Source: Planctomycetes bacterium RIFCSPHIGHO2_12_FULL_52_36 (GTDB taxonomy: Bacteria > Planctomycetota > Brocadiia > Brocadiales > Bathyanammoxibiaceae). Taken from it: a DNA stretch of 9,403 bases. Positions within the stretch are counted from its first letter, which is position 1; each line of letters begins with the position of its first letter. Positions 1 through 5,404 of the stretch are shown one piece after another. Below the pieces are notes generated by a model, which worked only from the letters and a program-made list of their open reading frames with translations, was not told the DNA's origin and did not search any database. The position numbers and the translations under genes were made by a program. The stretch spans positions 4,214-13,616 of the forward strand of contig MHYW01000031.1 in NCBI GenBank assembly GCA_001828545.1, written 5' to 3'.

Positions 1-85
1 ACGCCCCCGCTTGGGAATAATCGTACCCCTTTAATCGGATGGAACGGCGGTGGTGTTCTTCTGGATCGTATGTCATTACCTTTTT

Positions 86-113
86 GTAGGGGCACGGCGC
101 GCCGTGCCCCTAC
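86..113. repeat. 28-bp perfect palindrome (REP-like), copy 1
   Basis: This is a perfect inverted repeat with arms GTAGGGGCACGGCG and CGCCGTGCCCCTAC and no spacer. It begins two bases past the stop codon of the flavoprotein gene on the minus strand. As RNA it would form a very stable hairpin, but no U-tract follows on either strand, so it is not a canonical intrinsic terminator. It could stabilise the mRNA 3' end. A second copy with one base change lies at 1535-1562, on the other side of the same gene. Short dispersed palindromes of this kind are usually REP or MITE-like elements; no transposase is visible nearby. Confidence 0.85.
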
Positions 114-115
114 GA

Positions 116-1444
116 TTATCTGGGAGCGAGCCTACCCATGGTGGCCTCAGCGGCAGGTTTCGTTGCCTCTACCCTGGCTGGTGGCATCCAGGGTAGGAGG
201 CCCTTTAAGAACCTGTAGATGAGCTCCACACCGCCCCAGTCCTTCAGTATCCTGTGATAGGTCTTGTGGCCTGACAGGAAGTCTATGAGTACGTTTACCA
301 GTGTCCTGTCCTTTCCTGCGGCGTAGAGGACCAGGGGGAGTAGGCCATAGCCCTCTCCGAAGAGGACCAGCCTGCGGACGGCACGTCCGTATGGCAAGTC
401 CTTGATTATGTCCGAGAAGGCATGGAAGTAATGGTAGAGGAATGCCTCGTGGGATATGCCAGCAGTCAGCATGACCTCTGCGGCCTTCGCCCCGGTAACG
501 CAGGCGGCATTGATGCCGTTACCCTTGTAGGCCCTGACCAGCCCCGCCGCATCCCCCACAGTAACGTACCTGTCGCCATAACTGTTCCTGGCAGGTTCCA
601 ATGGGAAGGGTATGGGAGGGGATACCAATCCACCTGAGGTAGACCAGGCCGCAAGAGCATCTGTGGGGATAAGTCTCGCAACTTCCGGGAGGGCGAGGAA
701 CCTCCTCAGTGCCTCATGGCTCACCCGTCTACCGGCAATGTTTACGATAAAGTGGGTGAGTTTTGGGGTCACTACACCGAATTCCACTTCTCCCATGGAG
801 GGTAAAAAGACGTGTATGTAATCCTCACACCCCAAGAGATACTCCACCGGGGCCGGGATCTTTGCCATGATGGAGTACAGTGCCCTGGGTCTGCGATAAG
901 GGGTAACTTTCTCCAGTAGACCAGCCGTGAAGGAATCTAACCCAAAGGCCCCCACAAGGACGTCCCCACGCGTCCCCCCAGATTCCCCTTCTACGGACAC
1001 CTCATGGTGGTTTATCTTTATATCTTTTACCCTTCCAGACAGGACTCTTACTCCCATACGGCTGGCCATCCCAAGCAGGTAGGCGTCTAAGGCCACGTTA
1101 TGGGCCACGTATGAGAGGTTCCCTCCCATGTAGAGCCTGATGCTGTATCTGCCTGAGTGGAGATAGTAGCCCACTATCTTTCTGGCCACCAGCTGGCAGG
1201 GGAAATTTACTCCGAGGGTGTTCTCCAGCGTCTGCACGAGTGGCGGGGCCAGTACACCCACCCGTTTTATACTGTCAGGCCCGTACTGCGTCCCTTCGTA
1301 AAGGACAACGTCTATGTCCCTGCCCAGTTTCCTGCCCAGGTTCTTGAGGGCGATGGCACAGCTACTCCCGGCAGGCCCGCCGCCGATTATGATAACCCTC
1401 TGACCGTCTTCCAGTGGTCCCAGTCTCATAGGTCTTGTCTGCAT
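116..1444 (-). CDS. FAD-dependent oxidoreductase, geranylgeranyl reductase (FixC-like) family
   Basis: This 442-residue flavoprotein is probably an FAD-dependent reductase or monooxygenase acting on an isoprenoid or another hydrophobic substrate. The N-terminus has a Rossmann dinucleotide-binding strand with GGGPAG at residues 21-26, then a second strand ending in an acidic residue (VVLYEG, about 46-51). The second FAD-contacting motif, GDAAG, is at about 297-301, followed by KGNGINAA. This order matches the p-hydroxybenzoate hydroxylase-like superfamily that includes geranylgeranyl reductases. The substrate cannot be read from the sequence: the middle domain (about 180-290) is not a close match to a characterised enzyme that I recognise. 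The ATG at 1444 has only a weak ribosome site (GAAAG almost touching it); ATG at residue 6 is the alternative. The gene is monocistronic, has its own promoter at 1468-1496, and is flanked by two copies of one palindrome. Confidence 0.8.
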   Translation of the reverse strand: MQTRPMRLGPLEDGQRVIIIGGGPAGSSCAIALKNLGRKLGRDIDVVLYEGTQYGPDSIKRVGVLAPPLVQTLENTLGVNFPCQLVARKIVGYYLHSGRYSIRLYMGGNLSYVAHNVALDAYLLGMASRMGVRVLSGRVKDIKINHHEVSVEGESGGTRGDVLVGAFGLDSFTAGLLEKVTPYRRPRALYSIMAKIPAPVEYLLGCEDYIHVFLPSMGEVEFGVVTPKLTHFIVNIAGRRVSHEALRRFLALPEVARLIPTDALAAWSTSGGLVSPPIPFPLEPARNSYGDRYVTVGDAAGLVRAYKGNGINAACVTGAKAAEVMLTAGISHEAFLYHYFHAFSDIIKDLPYGRAVRRLVLFGEGYGLLPLVLYAAGKDRTLVNVLIDFLSGHKTYHRILKDWGGVELIYRFLKGLLPWMPPARVEATKPAAEATMGRLAPR

Positions 1445-1467
1445 CTTTCTGGAGGAGTCTAAAGGCC

Positions 1468-1496
1468 ATTCTAGTTTGCTATGTTAACTAAGTCAA
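1468..1496 (-). promoter_or_regulatory. Sigma70-type promoter for the flavoprotein gene
   Basis: On the minus strand there is a -35 TTGACT (1496-1491), a 17-nt spacer and a -10 TAGAAT (1473-1468). Transcription would begin near 1461, leaving a leader of only about 17 nt before the ATG at 1444. That leader has no good Shine-Dalgarno. The placement supports independent transcription of this gene, downstream of the terminator at 1656-1691. Confidence 0.6.
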
Positions 1497-1534
1497 ATAG
1501 GGGGAAAAGTTGTATTGTATAAAGGGAGGGAGTG

Positions 1535-1562
1535 GTAGGGGCACGGCGCGCCGTGCTCCTAC
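1535..1562. repeat. 28-bp palindrome (REP-like), copy 2
   Basis: This copy is identical to 86-113 except for one C-to-T change at 1557, which turns one G-C pair into a G-U wobble in the RNA form. It lies upstream of the promoter of the flavoprotein gene, so the two copies bracket that gene at a distance of about 1.45 kb. The following stretch 1563-1645 is AT-rich and shows no gene or clear signal, apart from the 13-mer at 1588-1600 shared with 3702-3714. Confidence 0.85.
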
Positions 1563-1645
1563 TGGACTATATAAATATGGAGTTTTGCAGAGGTCTCATA
1601 ATATTTCACAAAAATCTTTGGAAGGATTTTGGGTCTGGTGGGGTT

Positions 1646-1692
1646 AAAAAAAATTGGGCGAAGAAGGTCTTTTCAAAAACCTTCTTCGCCCA
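1646..1692 (-). terminator. Strong intrinsic terminator after the micro-ORF array
   Basis: The arms GGGCGAAGAAGGT (1656-1668) and ACCTTCTTCGCCC (1679-1691) are perfectly complementary over 13 bp, with a T-A pair extending the stem and a 10-nt loop. On the minus strand the stem is followed, after two A residues, by eight consecutive T (1653-1646). No T-tract follows on the plus strand, so it works in the minus direction. It lies 11 nt past the stop codon of the last micro-ORF and probably also ends read-through from the upstream nfnA-hisF operon, which has no terminator of its own after hisF. Confidence 0.9.
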
Positions 1693-1702
1693 GGGTGGAA
1701 GC

Positions 1703-1732
1703 TTACTTCTTTTTTCCGCCTTTCTTCTTCAC
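1703..1732 (-). CDS. Micro-ORF 3: nonapeptide KKKGGKKK (GTG start)
   Basis: This is the third and last unit of the array in transcription order. GTG at 1732 is followed by three Lys, two Gly and three Lys codons and then TAA, giving fMet-KKKGGKKK. AGGAGG (1746-1741) lies 8 nt before the GTG, as in the other units. An in-frame ATG at 1738 would add two residues but sits only 2 nt from the Shine-Dalgarno, so the GTG is preferred. The stop is 11 nt upstream of the terminator stem, so a ribosome at the stop codon would reach the 5' arm of the hairpin. The product is too short for automated gene callers. Its function is unknown. Confidence 0.6.
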   Translation of the reverse strand: MKKKGGKKK

Positions 1733-1777
1733 TAGCATTTACCTCCTTTCGCCGTTTTTAGGTTTCCTAGTAGAAGC

Positions 1778-1807
1778 TTACTTCTTTTTTCCACCTTTCT
1801 TCTTCAC
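1778..1807 (-). CDS. Micro-ORF 2: nonapeptide KKKGGKKK (GTG start)
   Basis: This is the second unit of the array. GTG at 1807 is preceded 8 nt upstream by AGGAGG (1821-1816, within AAAGGAGGT). It encodes the same peptide as the other units; its only internal coding difference is the synonymous glycine codon GGT in place of GGC. There is no alternative ATG near the Shine-Dalgarno. The peptide has six lysines in nine residues, no hydrophobic segment and no signal peptide, so a soluble nucleic-acid- or ribosome-interacting role is more plausible than a membrane toxin. That role is inference only. Confidence 0.62.
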   Translation of the reverse strand: MKKKGGKKK

Positions 1808-1852
1808 TAGAATTCACCTCCTTTCGCCGTTTTTAGGTTTCCTAGTGTAAGC

Positions 1853-1882
1853 TTACTTCTTTTTTCCGCCTTTCTTCTTCAT
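1853..1882 (-). CDS. Micro-ORF 1: nonapeptide MKKKGGKKK (ATG start)
   Basis: This is the first micro-ORF in transcription order: ATG at 1882, then Lys-Lys-Lys-Gly-Gly-Lys-Lys-Lys and TAA, ten codons in total. The Shine-Dalgarno AAAGGAGGT (1899-1891) is an extended match to the 16S 3' end, with AGGAGG 8 nt before the ATG. That site is better than those of most full-size genes in this window. The predicted transcription start near 1928 gives a leader of about 45 nt. A reading as a pure RNA element with repeated GGA motifs is possible, but a start codon kept at the same place in all three units and a synonymous Gly codon change favour translation. Confidence 0.65.
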   Translation of the reverse strand: MKKKGGKKK

Positions 1883-1934
1883 TAGAATTCACCTCCTTTC
1901 GCCGTTTCAGGTTCACTAATTGAATTTTGGCCAG

Positions 1935-1962
1935 ATTGTAACAAAAACACAAGCTGTGTCAA
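1935..1962 (-). promoter_or_regulatory. Near-consensus extended -10 promoter driving the micro-ORF array
   Basis: On the minus strand there is a perfect -35 TTGACA (1962-1957), a 16-nt spacer and a -10 TACAAT (1940-1935) preceded by TGT, which matches the extended -10 TGn motif. The sequence immediately upstream (about 1963-1994) is rich in A and T runs like an UP element. Transcription should begin near 1928. This is one of the strongest promoter matches in the window, and it points only at the micro-ORF array, which ends at the terminator. Confidence 0.75.
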
Positions 1963-2025
1963 GCTAATTCTGACAAATTTCGTAATTTTTTTAGAAACTA
2001 ACTTTGTTTTGTTGGCCTGTTCAGG

Positions 2026-2814
2026 CTAATATGTGATGACAATGCTGGGGCGTACTATGAGGTTTCTTTCCATCAGGAAGGATTTTACCTGGGAGATGGA
2101 GAAGGTCTTGTAGTGAAACACGGAGGCGGCGAGGGCGGCGTCGGCCTTGCCTCTGGTGAGTACCTCATAAAAATGTTCAAGCTCGCCTGCGCCTCCTGAG
2201 GCAATTACTGGGAGGTGAATGGACTCGGAGACCATGCGGGTGAGTTCATAATCGTAACCGTCCTTGGTGCCATCGCAGTCCATACTGGTAAGGAGTATCT
2301 CTCCCGCACCCCTTGCCTCCGCCTCTTTGGCCCAGGCAATTGCATCTCTCCCTGTGGGGGTGCGTCCCCCGTTTATATAGACCTCCCACCCTAGACGCCC
2401 GTCGGTGCTACCGACTCTCCTGGCGTCTATGGCCACCACTATGCACTGACTCCCGAAACGTCTGGAGGCCCGATTGATTAAGTCAGGGTCTTTTACGACT
2501 GCCGTATTTATGGATACCTTATCTGCCCCGGCCCTGAGGAGGCGGCGGATGTCTTCTATTGTCCTAATTCCCCCACCTACGGTCAGGGGTATAAAGACCT
2601 CGGAGGCGGTGTTGGCCACCACGTCTATTATTATGTCCCTCTCCTCGTGGGAGGCGGTGATGTCCAGGAAGACTATCTCATCGGCCCCTTCCTTATCGTA
2701 GAAGGCCGCAATCTCCACGGGGTCGCCGGCGTCCCTGAGATTAAGGAACCTGGTGCCTTTTACAACCCGGCCTGCTTTGACGTCGAGACAGGGGATGATG
2801 CGTTTGGTGAGCAT
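2026..2814 (-). CDS. hisF: Imidazole glycerol phosphate synthase, cyclase subunit HisF
   Basis: HisF uses ammonia from the HisH glutaminase to convert PRFAR to imidazole glycerol phosphate and AICAR, in the fifth step of histidine synthesis in the cytoplasm. The 262-residue protein is a full-length (beta/alpha)8 barrel, slightly longer than the usual 250-256. The N-terminal signature KRIIPCLDVK contains Cys9 and catalytic Asp11, and VVAIDARR carries the second catalytic residue, Asp130. The phosphate-binding loops TVGGGI (78-83) and ASGGAG (205-210) are present. The last residues (SIVITY) extend past the usual end of the family. The ATG at 2814 is 15 nt after the thiG stop and has only a weak SD, so translational coupling to thiG is likely. 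hisH and the other his genes are not in the window, so hisF sits apart from a his operon here. Confidence 0.97.
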   Translation of the reverse strand: MLTKRIIPCLDVKAGRVVKGTRFLNLRDAGDPVEIAAFYDKEGADEIVFLDITASHEERDIIIDVVANTASEVFIPLTVGGGIRTIEDIRRLLRAGADKVSINTAVVKDPDLINRASRRFGSQCIVVAIDARRVGSTDGRLGWEVYINGGRTPTGRDAIAWAKEAEARGAGEILLTSMDCDGTKDGYDYELTRMVSESIHLPVIASGGAGELEHFYEVLTRGKADAALAASVFHYKTFSISQVKSFLMERNLIVRPSIVITY

Positions 2815-2829
2815 GATGGGATTTATATC

Positions 2830-3622
2830 CTAGAAATCTTTCTCGGGGCTGGAGGCATTGGCGTAGAGTCTCTTGGGTATCCTCCCTGCAAGATAGGCGA
2901 GGCGTCCTGACTCGCAGGCAAGTCTCATGGCCCTGGCCATCTTTACGGGGTCCTTTGCGTGGGCTATCCCTGTGTTGAGGAGGACCCCCTCACAGCCCAG
3001 CTCCATGGCTATGGAGACGTCGGAGGCAGTACCTACGCCGGCGTCCACTATGATGGGTACCCTGGCGTTCTCCAGTATAATCCTGATATTGTTCTTGTTC
3101 AGTACGCCCTGCCCTGAACCTATGGGGGAACCTGCGGGCATCACGCTGGTGGCCCCGGCCTCCTCCAGCTTTTTTGCGATGATTGGGTCGTCTGAGGTGT
3201 AGACCAGTACGGTGAAGCCTTCCTTTACCAACTGCCCTGTGGCCTTGAGGGTCTCTAGCAGGTCCGGGAGGAGCGTGCGTTCATCCGCCAGTACCTCCAG
3301 TTTAATCATATCAGAGAAGCCGGCCTCCCTGGCCAGGTAGACGGTCCTTACGGCCTCCTCGGCACTGTAACAGCCGGCAGTGTTGGGAAGGATGGTGTAG
3401 CGTTTGGTGTCTATGTGGTCCAGCAGGGACTCACCCTTAGGGTCTTTAAGGTTGAGCCTCCTTACCGCCACCGTTACCACCTCTGCCCCGCTGGCCTCCA
3501 GGGCCTCCTTCATTATCGGCATGGAGGGGTACTTCCCCGTGCCGACAAAGAGTCTGGAGGTGAACTCGTATTTGCCTAACTTAAGTTTGTCTCCAGCCGT
3601 TTGCTTTATTAGAACTTGCTCC
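2830..3622 (-). CDS. thiG: Thiazole synthase ThiG (start GTG at 3624)
   Basis: ThiG condenses deoxyxylulose 5-phosphate, dehydroglycine and the ThiS thiocarboxylate sulfur into the thiazole phosphate of thiamine. The 264-residue protein has the family start LKLGKYEFTSRLFVGTGKY, the lysine in MIKLEVL (Lys108) that forms the imine with the sugar, PAGSPIGSGQG (about 163-173), and the typical C-terminal tail LAYLAGRIPKRLYANASSP. The first codon is GTG at 3624-3622, preceded by AGGAGAGG about 7 nt upstream. It follows thiS by about 110 nt, a gap that holds a palindromic repeat, and is 15 nt from hisF, so thiS-thiG-hisF are probably cotranscribed. The order thiS-thiG is the expected functional pairing. 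Confidence 0.97.
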
Positions 3623-3653
3623 ACCGACTAACCTCTCCTGCACTAGATTCTTC

Positions 3654-3668
3654 TCCGCCTCAGGCGGA
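3654..3668. repeat. 15-bp palindrome TCCGCCTCAGGCGGA, intergenic copy
   Basis: The arms TCCGCCT and AGGCGGA flank a single C. This copy lies in the thiS-thiG gap and is embedded in a longer imperfect inverted repeat, with ATTCT (3647-3651) outside on one side and AGAAT (3671-3675) on the other. The same 15-mer occurs at 8534-8548 and 8707-8721, inside nrnA. It resembles small dispersed palindromic elements of bacterial genomes. It could form a hairpin in the operon mRNA between thiS and thiG, but no U-tract follows. Confidence 0.85.
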
Positions 3669-3733
3669 TCAGAATGACACATAGGGTTAAAGTTACTTTT
3701 TCAGAGGTCTCATAGAGTGGTAATTTTATGGGA

Positions 3734-3934
3734 TTACCCGCCCCCTACAAAGGTGACAATCTCAAGGGTGTCGTTTTCTTTTAGTCCTCTGGTGGAGTGC
3801 TCTAGCTTGGGTACTATCTTCTTATTGATTTCCACCGCTACGGGACGCTGGGCGATGCCTAACCTGTTGAGGAGGGCCTGGATTGTTAGACCTTCTGGAT
3901 AGTCGCCTCGTTCTCCATTTATTACGAGTTGCAT
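3734..3934 (-). CDS. thiS: Sulfur carrier protein ThiS
   Basis: ThiS is the ubiquitin-like sulfur carrier whose C-terminal glycine is adenylated and converted to a thiocarboxylate, the sulfur donor to ThiG. From the ATG at 3934 the protein is 66 residues, the normal family size. It starts MQLVINGE, has the central PVAVEINKKIVP strand region, and ends in FVGGG, providing the required terminal Gly-Gly. A GTG at 3943 would add three residues, but it overlaps the Shine-Dalgarno AAGGAG (3948-3943) that is ideally placed 8 nt before ATG 3934, so the shorter form is chosen. It starts 15 nt downstream of gltA in the same operon. A ThiF/MoeB-type adenylyltransferase is not in the window. Confidence 0.95.
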   Translation of the reverse strand: MQLVINGERGDYPEGLTIQALLNRLGIAQRPVAVEINKKIVPKLEHSTRGLKENDTLEIVTFVGGG

Positions 3935-3949
3935 ACGCACCACTCCTTG

Positions 3950-5404
3950 TTACCGGTGAGCGGAGGTACGGGCTGGCCTCTTTTTCCTTACGTACTCATC
4001 AATGGCCTGTGCGGACTGCTTGCCTGCACCCATGGCCAGTATGACTGTGGCCGCCCCGGTGACGATGTCGCCACCAGCGAATACCCCTTCCTGGGTAGTC
4101 TGTCCATTCTTTTCGTCGGCTATGATGTTGCCCTTGGGGTTGACCTTCACCCCGGGGGTGGTCATGGGGATTAGGGGATGTGCACTGGTACCTATGGCGA
4201 TTATTACGCAGTCCACGTCCAGCAGGAACTCGGAGTTGGGTACGGGGACCGGGCGGCGACGGCCTGAGGCGTCAGGCTCTCCCAGTTCCATCTTTGTGCA
4301 CTCAAGGGCCTTCACCCAGCCCTTTTCGTCTCCGAGTATCCTCACGGGGTTGGTCAGGAGGTGGAACCGTAGGCCCTCCTCCTCCCCGTGTTTTGCCTCC
4401 TCTATCCTTGCGGGCATCTCTGTCCTGGAGCGGCGGTAGACGATGTAGACCTCTTCCGTGCCCATCCTCAGGGCGGTCCTGGCGGCATCCATGGCGACGT
4501 TACCGCCGCCTATCACCGCAATCCGTTTCCTTTTTAGGATAGGGGTTACATGGCCATTATCGTATGCCTTCATCAGGTTTACCCTGGTGAGGTACTCGTT
4601 GGCAGAATAAACGCCGCAGAAGTTCTCCCCGGGGATACCCATGAATAGGGGGAGTCCTGCACCAGTGGCCACAAAGACGGCGTCAAAGCCGTTTCCAAGC
4701 AACTCGTCCACCGTCTCCATCTTCCCTATGACTGAGTTTAGCTCTATCTTTACGCCCAGTTTTTTGAGGTATTCTATCTCAGACTCCACGATTGCCTTGG
4801 GGAGTCTGAATTCCGGGATACCGTACACTAGCACCCCACCGGCCTTATGGAGGGCCTCAAATATCACCACCTCGTGCCCCTTCTTCACCAATTCTCCTGC
4901 GGCGCTGAGCCCGGCAGGGCCGGAACCCACTACGGCCACCTTATAACCGGAAGGCTCCGGCAGTTCAGGTATGCTTACTGCCCCGTTAGTCCTCTCATAG
5001 TCTGCGGCGAAGCGCTCCAGGTTGCCTACGGCCACGGAGGTGAACTTCTTGGCCACTATGCACACCTTTTCGCACTGGTCTTCCTGTGGACAGACCCTGC
5101 CGCATACGGCGGGGAGGCTGTTGTATTCTTTCAGCTTCCTGGCGCTCCCTACGTAGTCTCCCTCTGCGATGAGTTTGATGAAGGCCGGTATGTCTATACC
5201 TACGGGACAGCCTGCACGGCAGAGGGGCTTCTTGCACTGGAGACAGCGGCTGGCCTCCAGTCTGGCAAGCTCAGGGGTGTAACCCTGGGGTACCTCGCTG
5301 AAGTTCTTTATCCTTTGATGATGGTCCTGCTCAGGCATGCGTTGCCTGGGGGCCTTTTGCTGTTTCAGGTTGTGCCCTTCTTCACATACAGTGGGGTCTT
5401 TCAT
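3950..5404 (-). CDS. gltA: GltA/NfnB-type NADPH-dependent flavoprotein (glutamate synthase small-subunit-like)
   Basis: This 484-residue protein belongs to the family annotated as homotetrameric NADPH-dependent glutamate synthase, which includes the large subunit of Nfn (NADH-dependent ferredoxin:NADP oxidoreductase) and SudA. The N-terminal Fe-S domain has Cys54, 57, 62 and 66 (CLQCKKPLC, GCPVG) and Cys101, 105, 111 and 115 (CGRVCPQEDQCEKVC), enough for two [4Fe-4S] clusters. The FAD motif GSGPAG is at 160-165, a second nucleotide site GGGNVAMD at 299-306, YRRSRTEMPAR at 323-333 and the FAD-closing FAGGD at 442-446. Its ATG overlaps the stop of nfnA (ATGA) and has a perfect AGGAGG 7 nt upstream. 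The partner gene makes an Nfn or Sud complex, transferring electrons between NADPH, NADH and ferredoxin, more likely than true glutamate synthase. Confidence 0.9.
   Translation of the reverse strand: MKDPTVCEEGHNLKQQKAPRQRMPEQDHHQRIKNFSEVPQGYTPELARLEASRCLQCKKPLCRAGCPVGIDIPAFIKLIAEGDYVGSARKLKEYNSLPAVCGRVCPQEDQCEKVCIVAKKFTSVAVGNLERFAADYERTNGAVSIPELPEPSGYKVAVVGSGPAGLSAAGELVKKGHEVVIFEALHKAGGVLVYGIPEFRLPKAIVESEIEYLKKLGVKIELNSVIGKMETVDELLGNGFDAVFVATGAGLPLFMGIPGENFCGVYSANEYLTRVNLMKAYDNGHVTPILKRKRIAVIGGGNVAMDAARTALRMGTEEVYIVYRRSRTEMPARIEEAKHGEEEGLRFHLLTNPVRILGDEKGWVKALECTKMELGEPDASGRRRPVPVPNSEFLLDVDCVIIAIGTSAHPLIPMTTPGVKVNPKGNIIADEKNGQTTQEGVFAGGDIVTGAATVILAMGAGKQSAQAIDEYVRKKRPARTSAHR

Larger units (their letters stand above)
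1698..1915. repeat. Three tandem 75-nt direct repeats, each with SD and micro-ORF
   Basis: Three direct repeats occur with a period of exactly 75 nt, measured between the equivalent start codons at 1882, 1807 and 1732 on the minus strand. Each unit reads, on the minus strand: CGGCGAAAGGAGGT, an 8-nt spacer, a start codon, AAGAAGAAAGG, GGAAAAAAGAAGTAAGCTT. The two complete junctions also carry a small TAGG-AAA-CCTA hairpin (plus-strand 1759-1769 and 1834-1844). The edge of the first-transcribed unit (1904-1915) is more diverged. The differences between units preserve translation signals: the start codon varies only as ATG/GTG/GTG and a glycine codon as GGC/GGT/GGC. Confidence 0.9.

Noticed and set aside
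86..113. Intrinsic terminator of the flavoprotein gene
   Set aside because: The hairpin is strong, but on the minus strand it is followed by AAAAAGG rather than T residues; a repeat element is the better description.
1629..1850. A 73-residue plus-strand ORF with Phe/Pro-rich repeats across the tandem array
   Set aside because: It is the antisense of the repeats: its 25-residue period is just the 75-nt DNA period, it crosses the minus-strand terminator stem, and its start lacks a ribosome site. The minus strand has matching promoter, SD, start, stop and terminator.
1698..1915. CRISPR array
   Set aside because: The 75-nt units are repeats along their whole length with no unique spacers, and no cas genes are nearby.
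2015..2026. GCCTG-TT-CAGGC inverted repeat at the hisF stop as a terminator
   Set aside because: The stem is only 5 bp with a 2-nt loop and is not followed by a T-tract on the minus strand.
4002..4542. Plus-strand ORFs of 120-145 residues opposite gltA
   Set aside because: They are antisense to a clearly conserved flavoprotein and encode low-complexity Ser/Pro/Arg-rich sequence with no recognisable domain.
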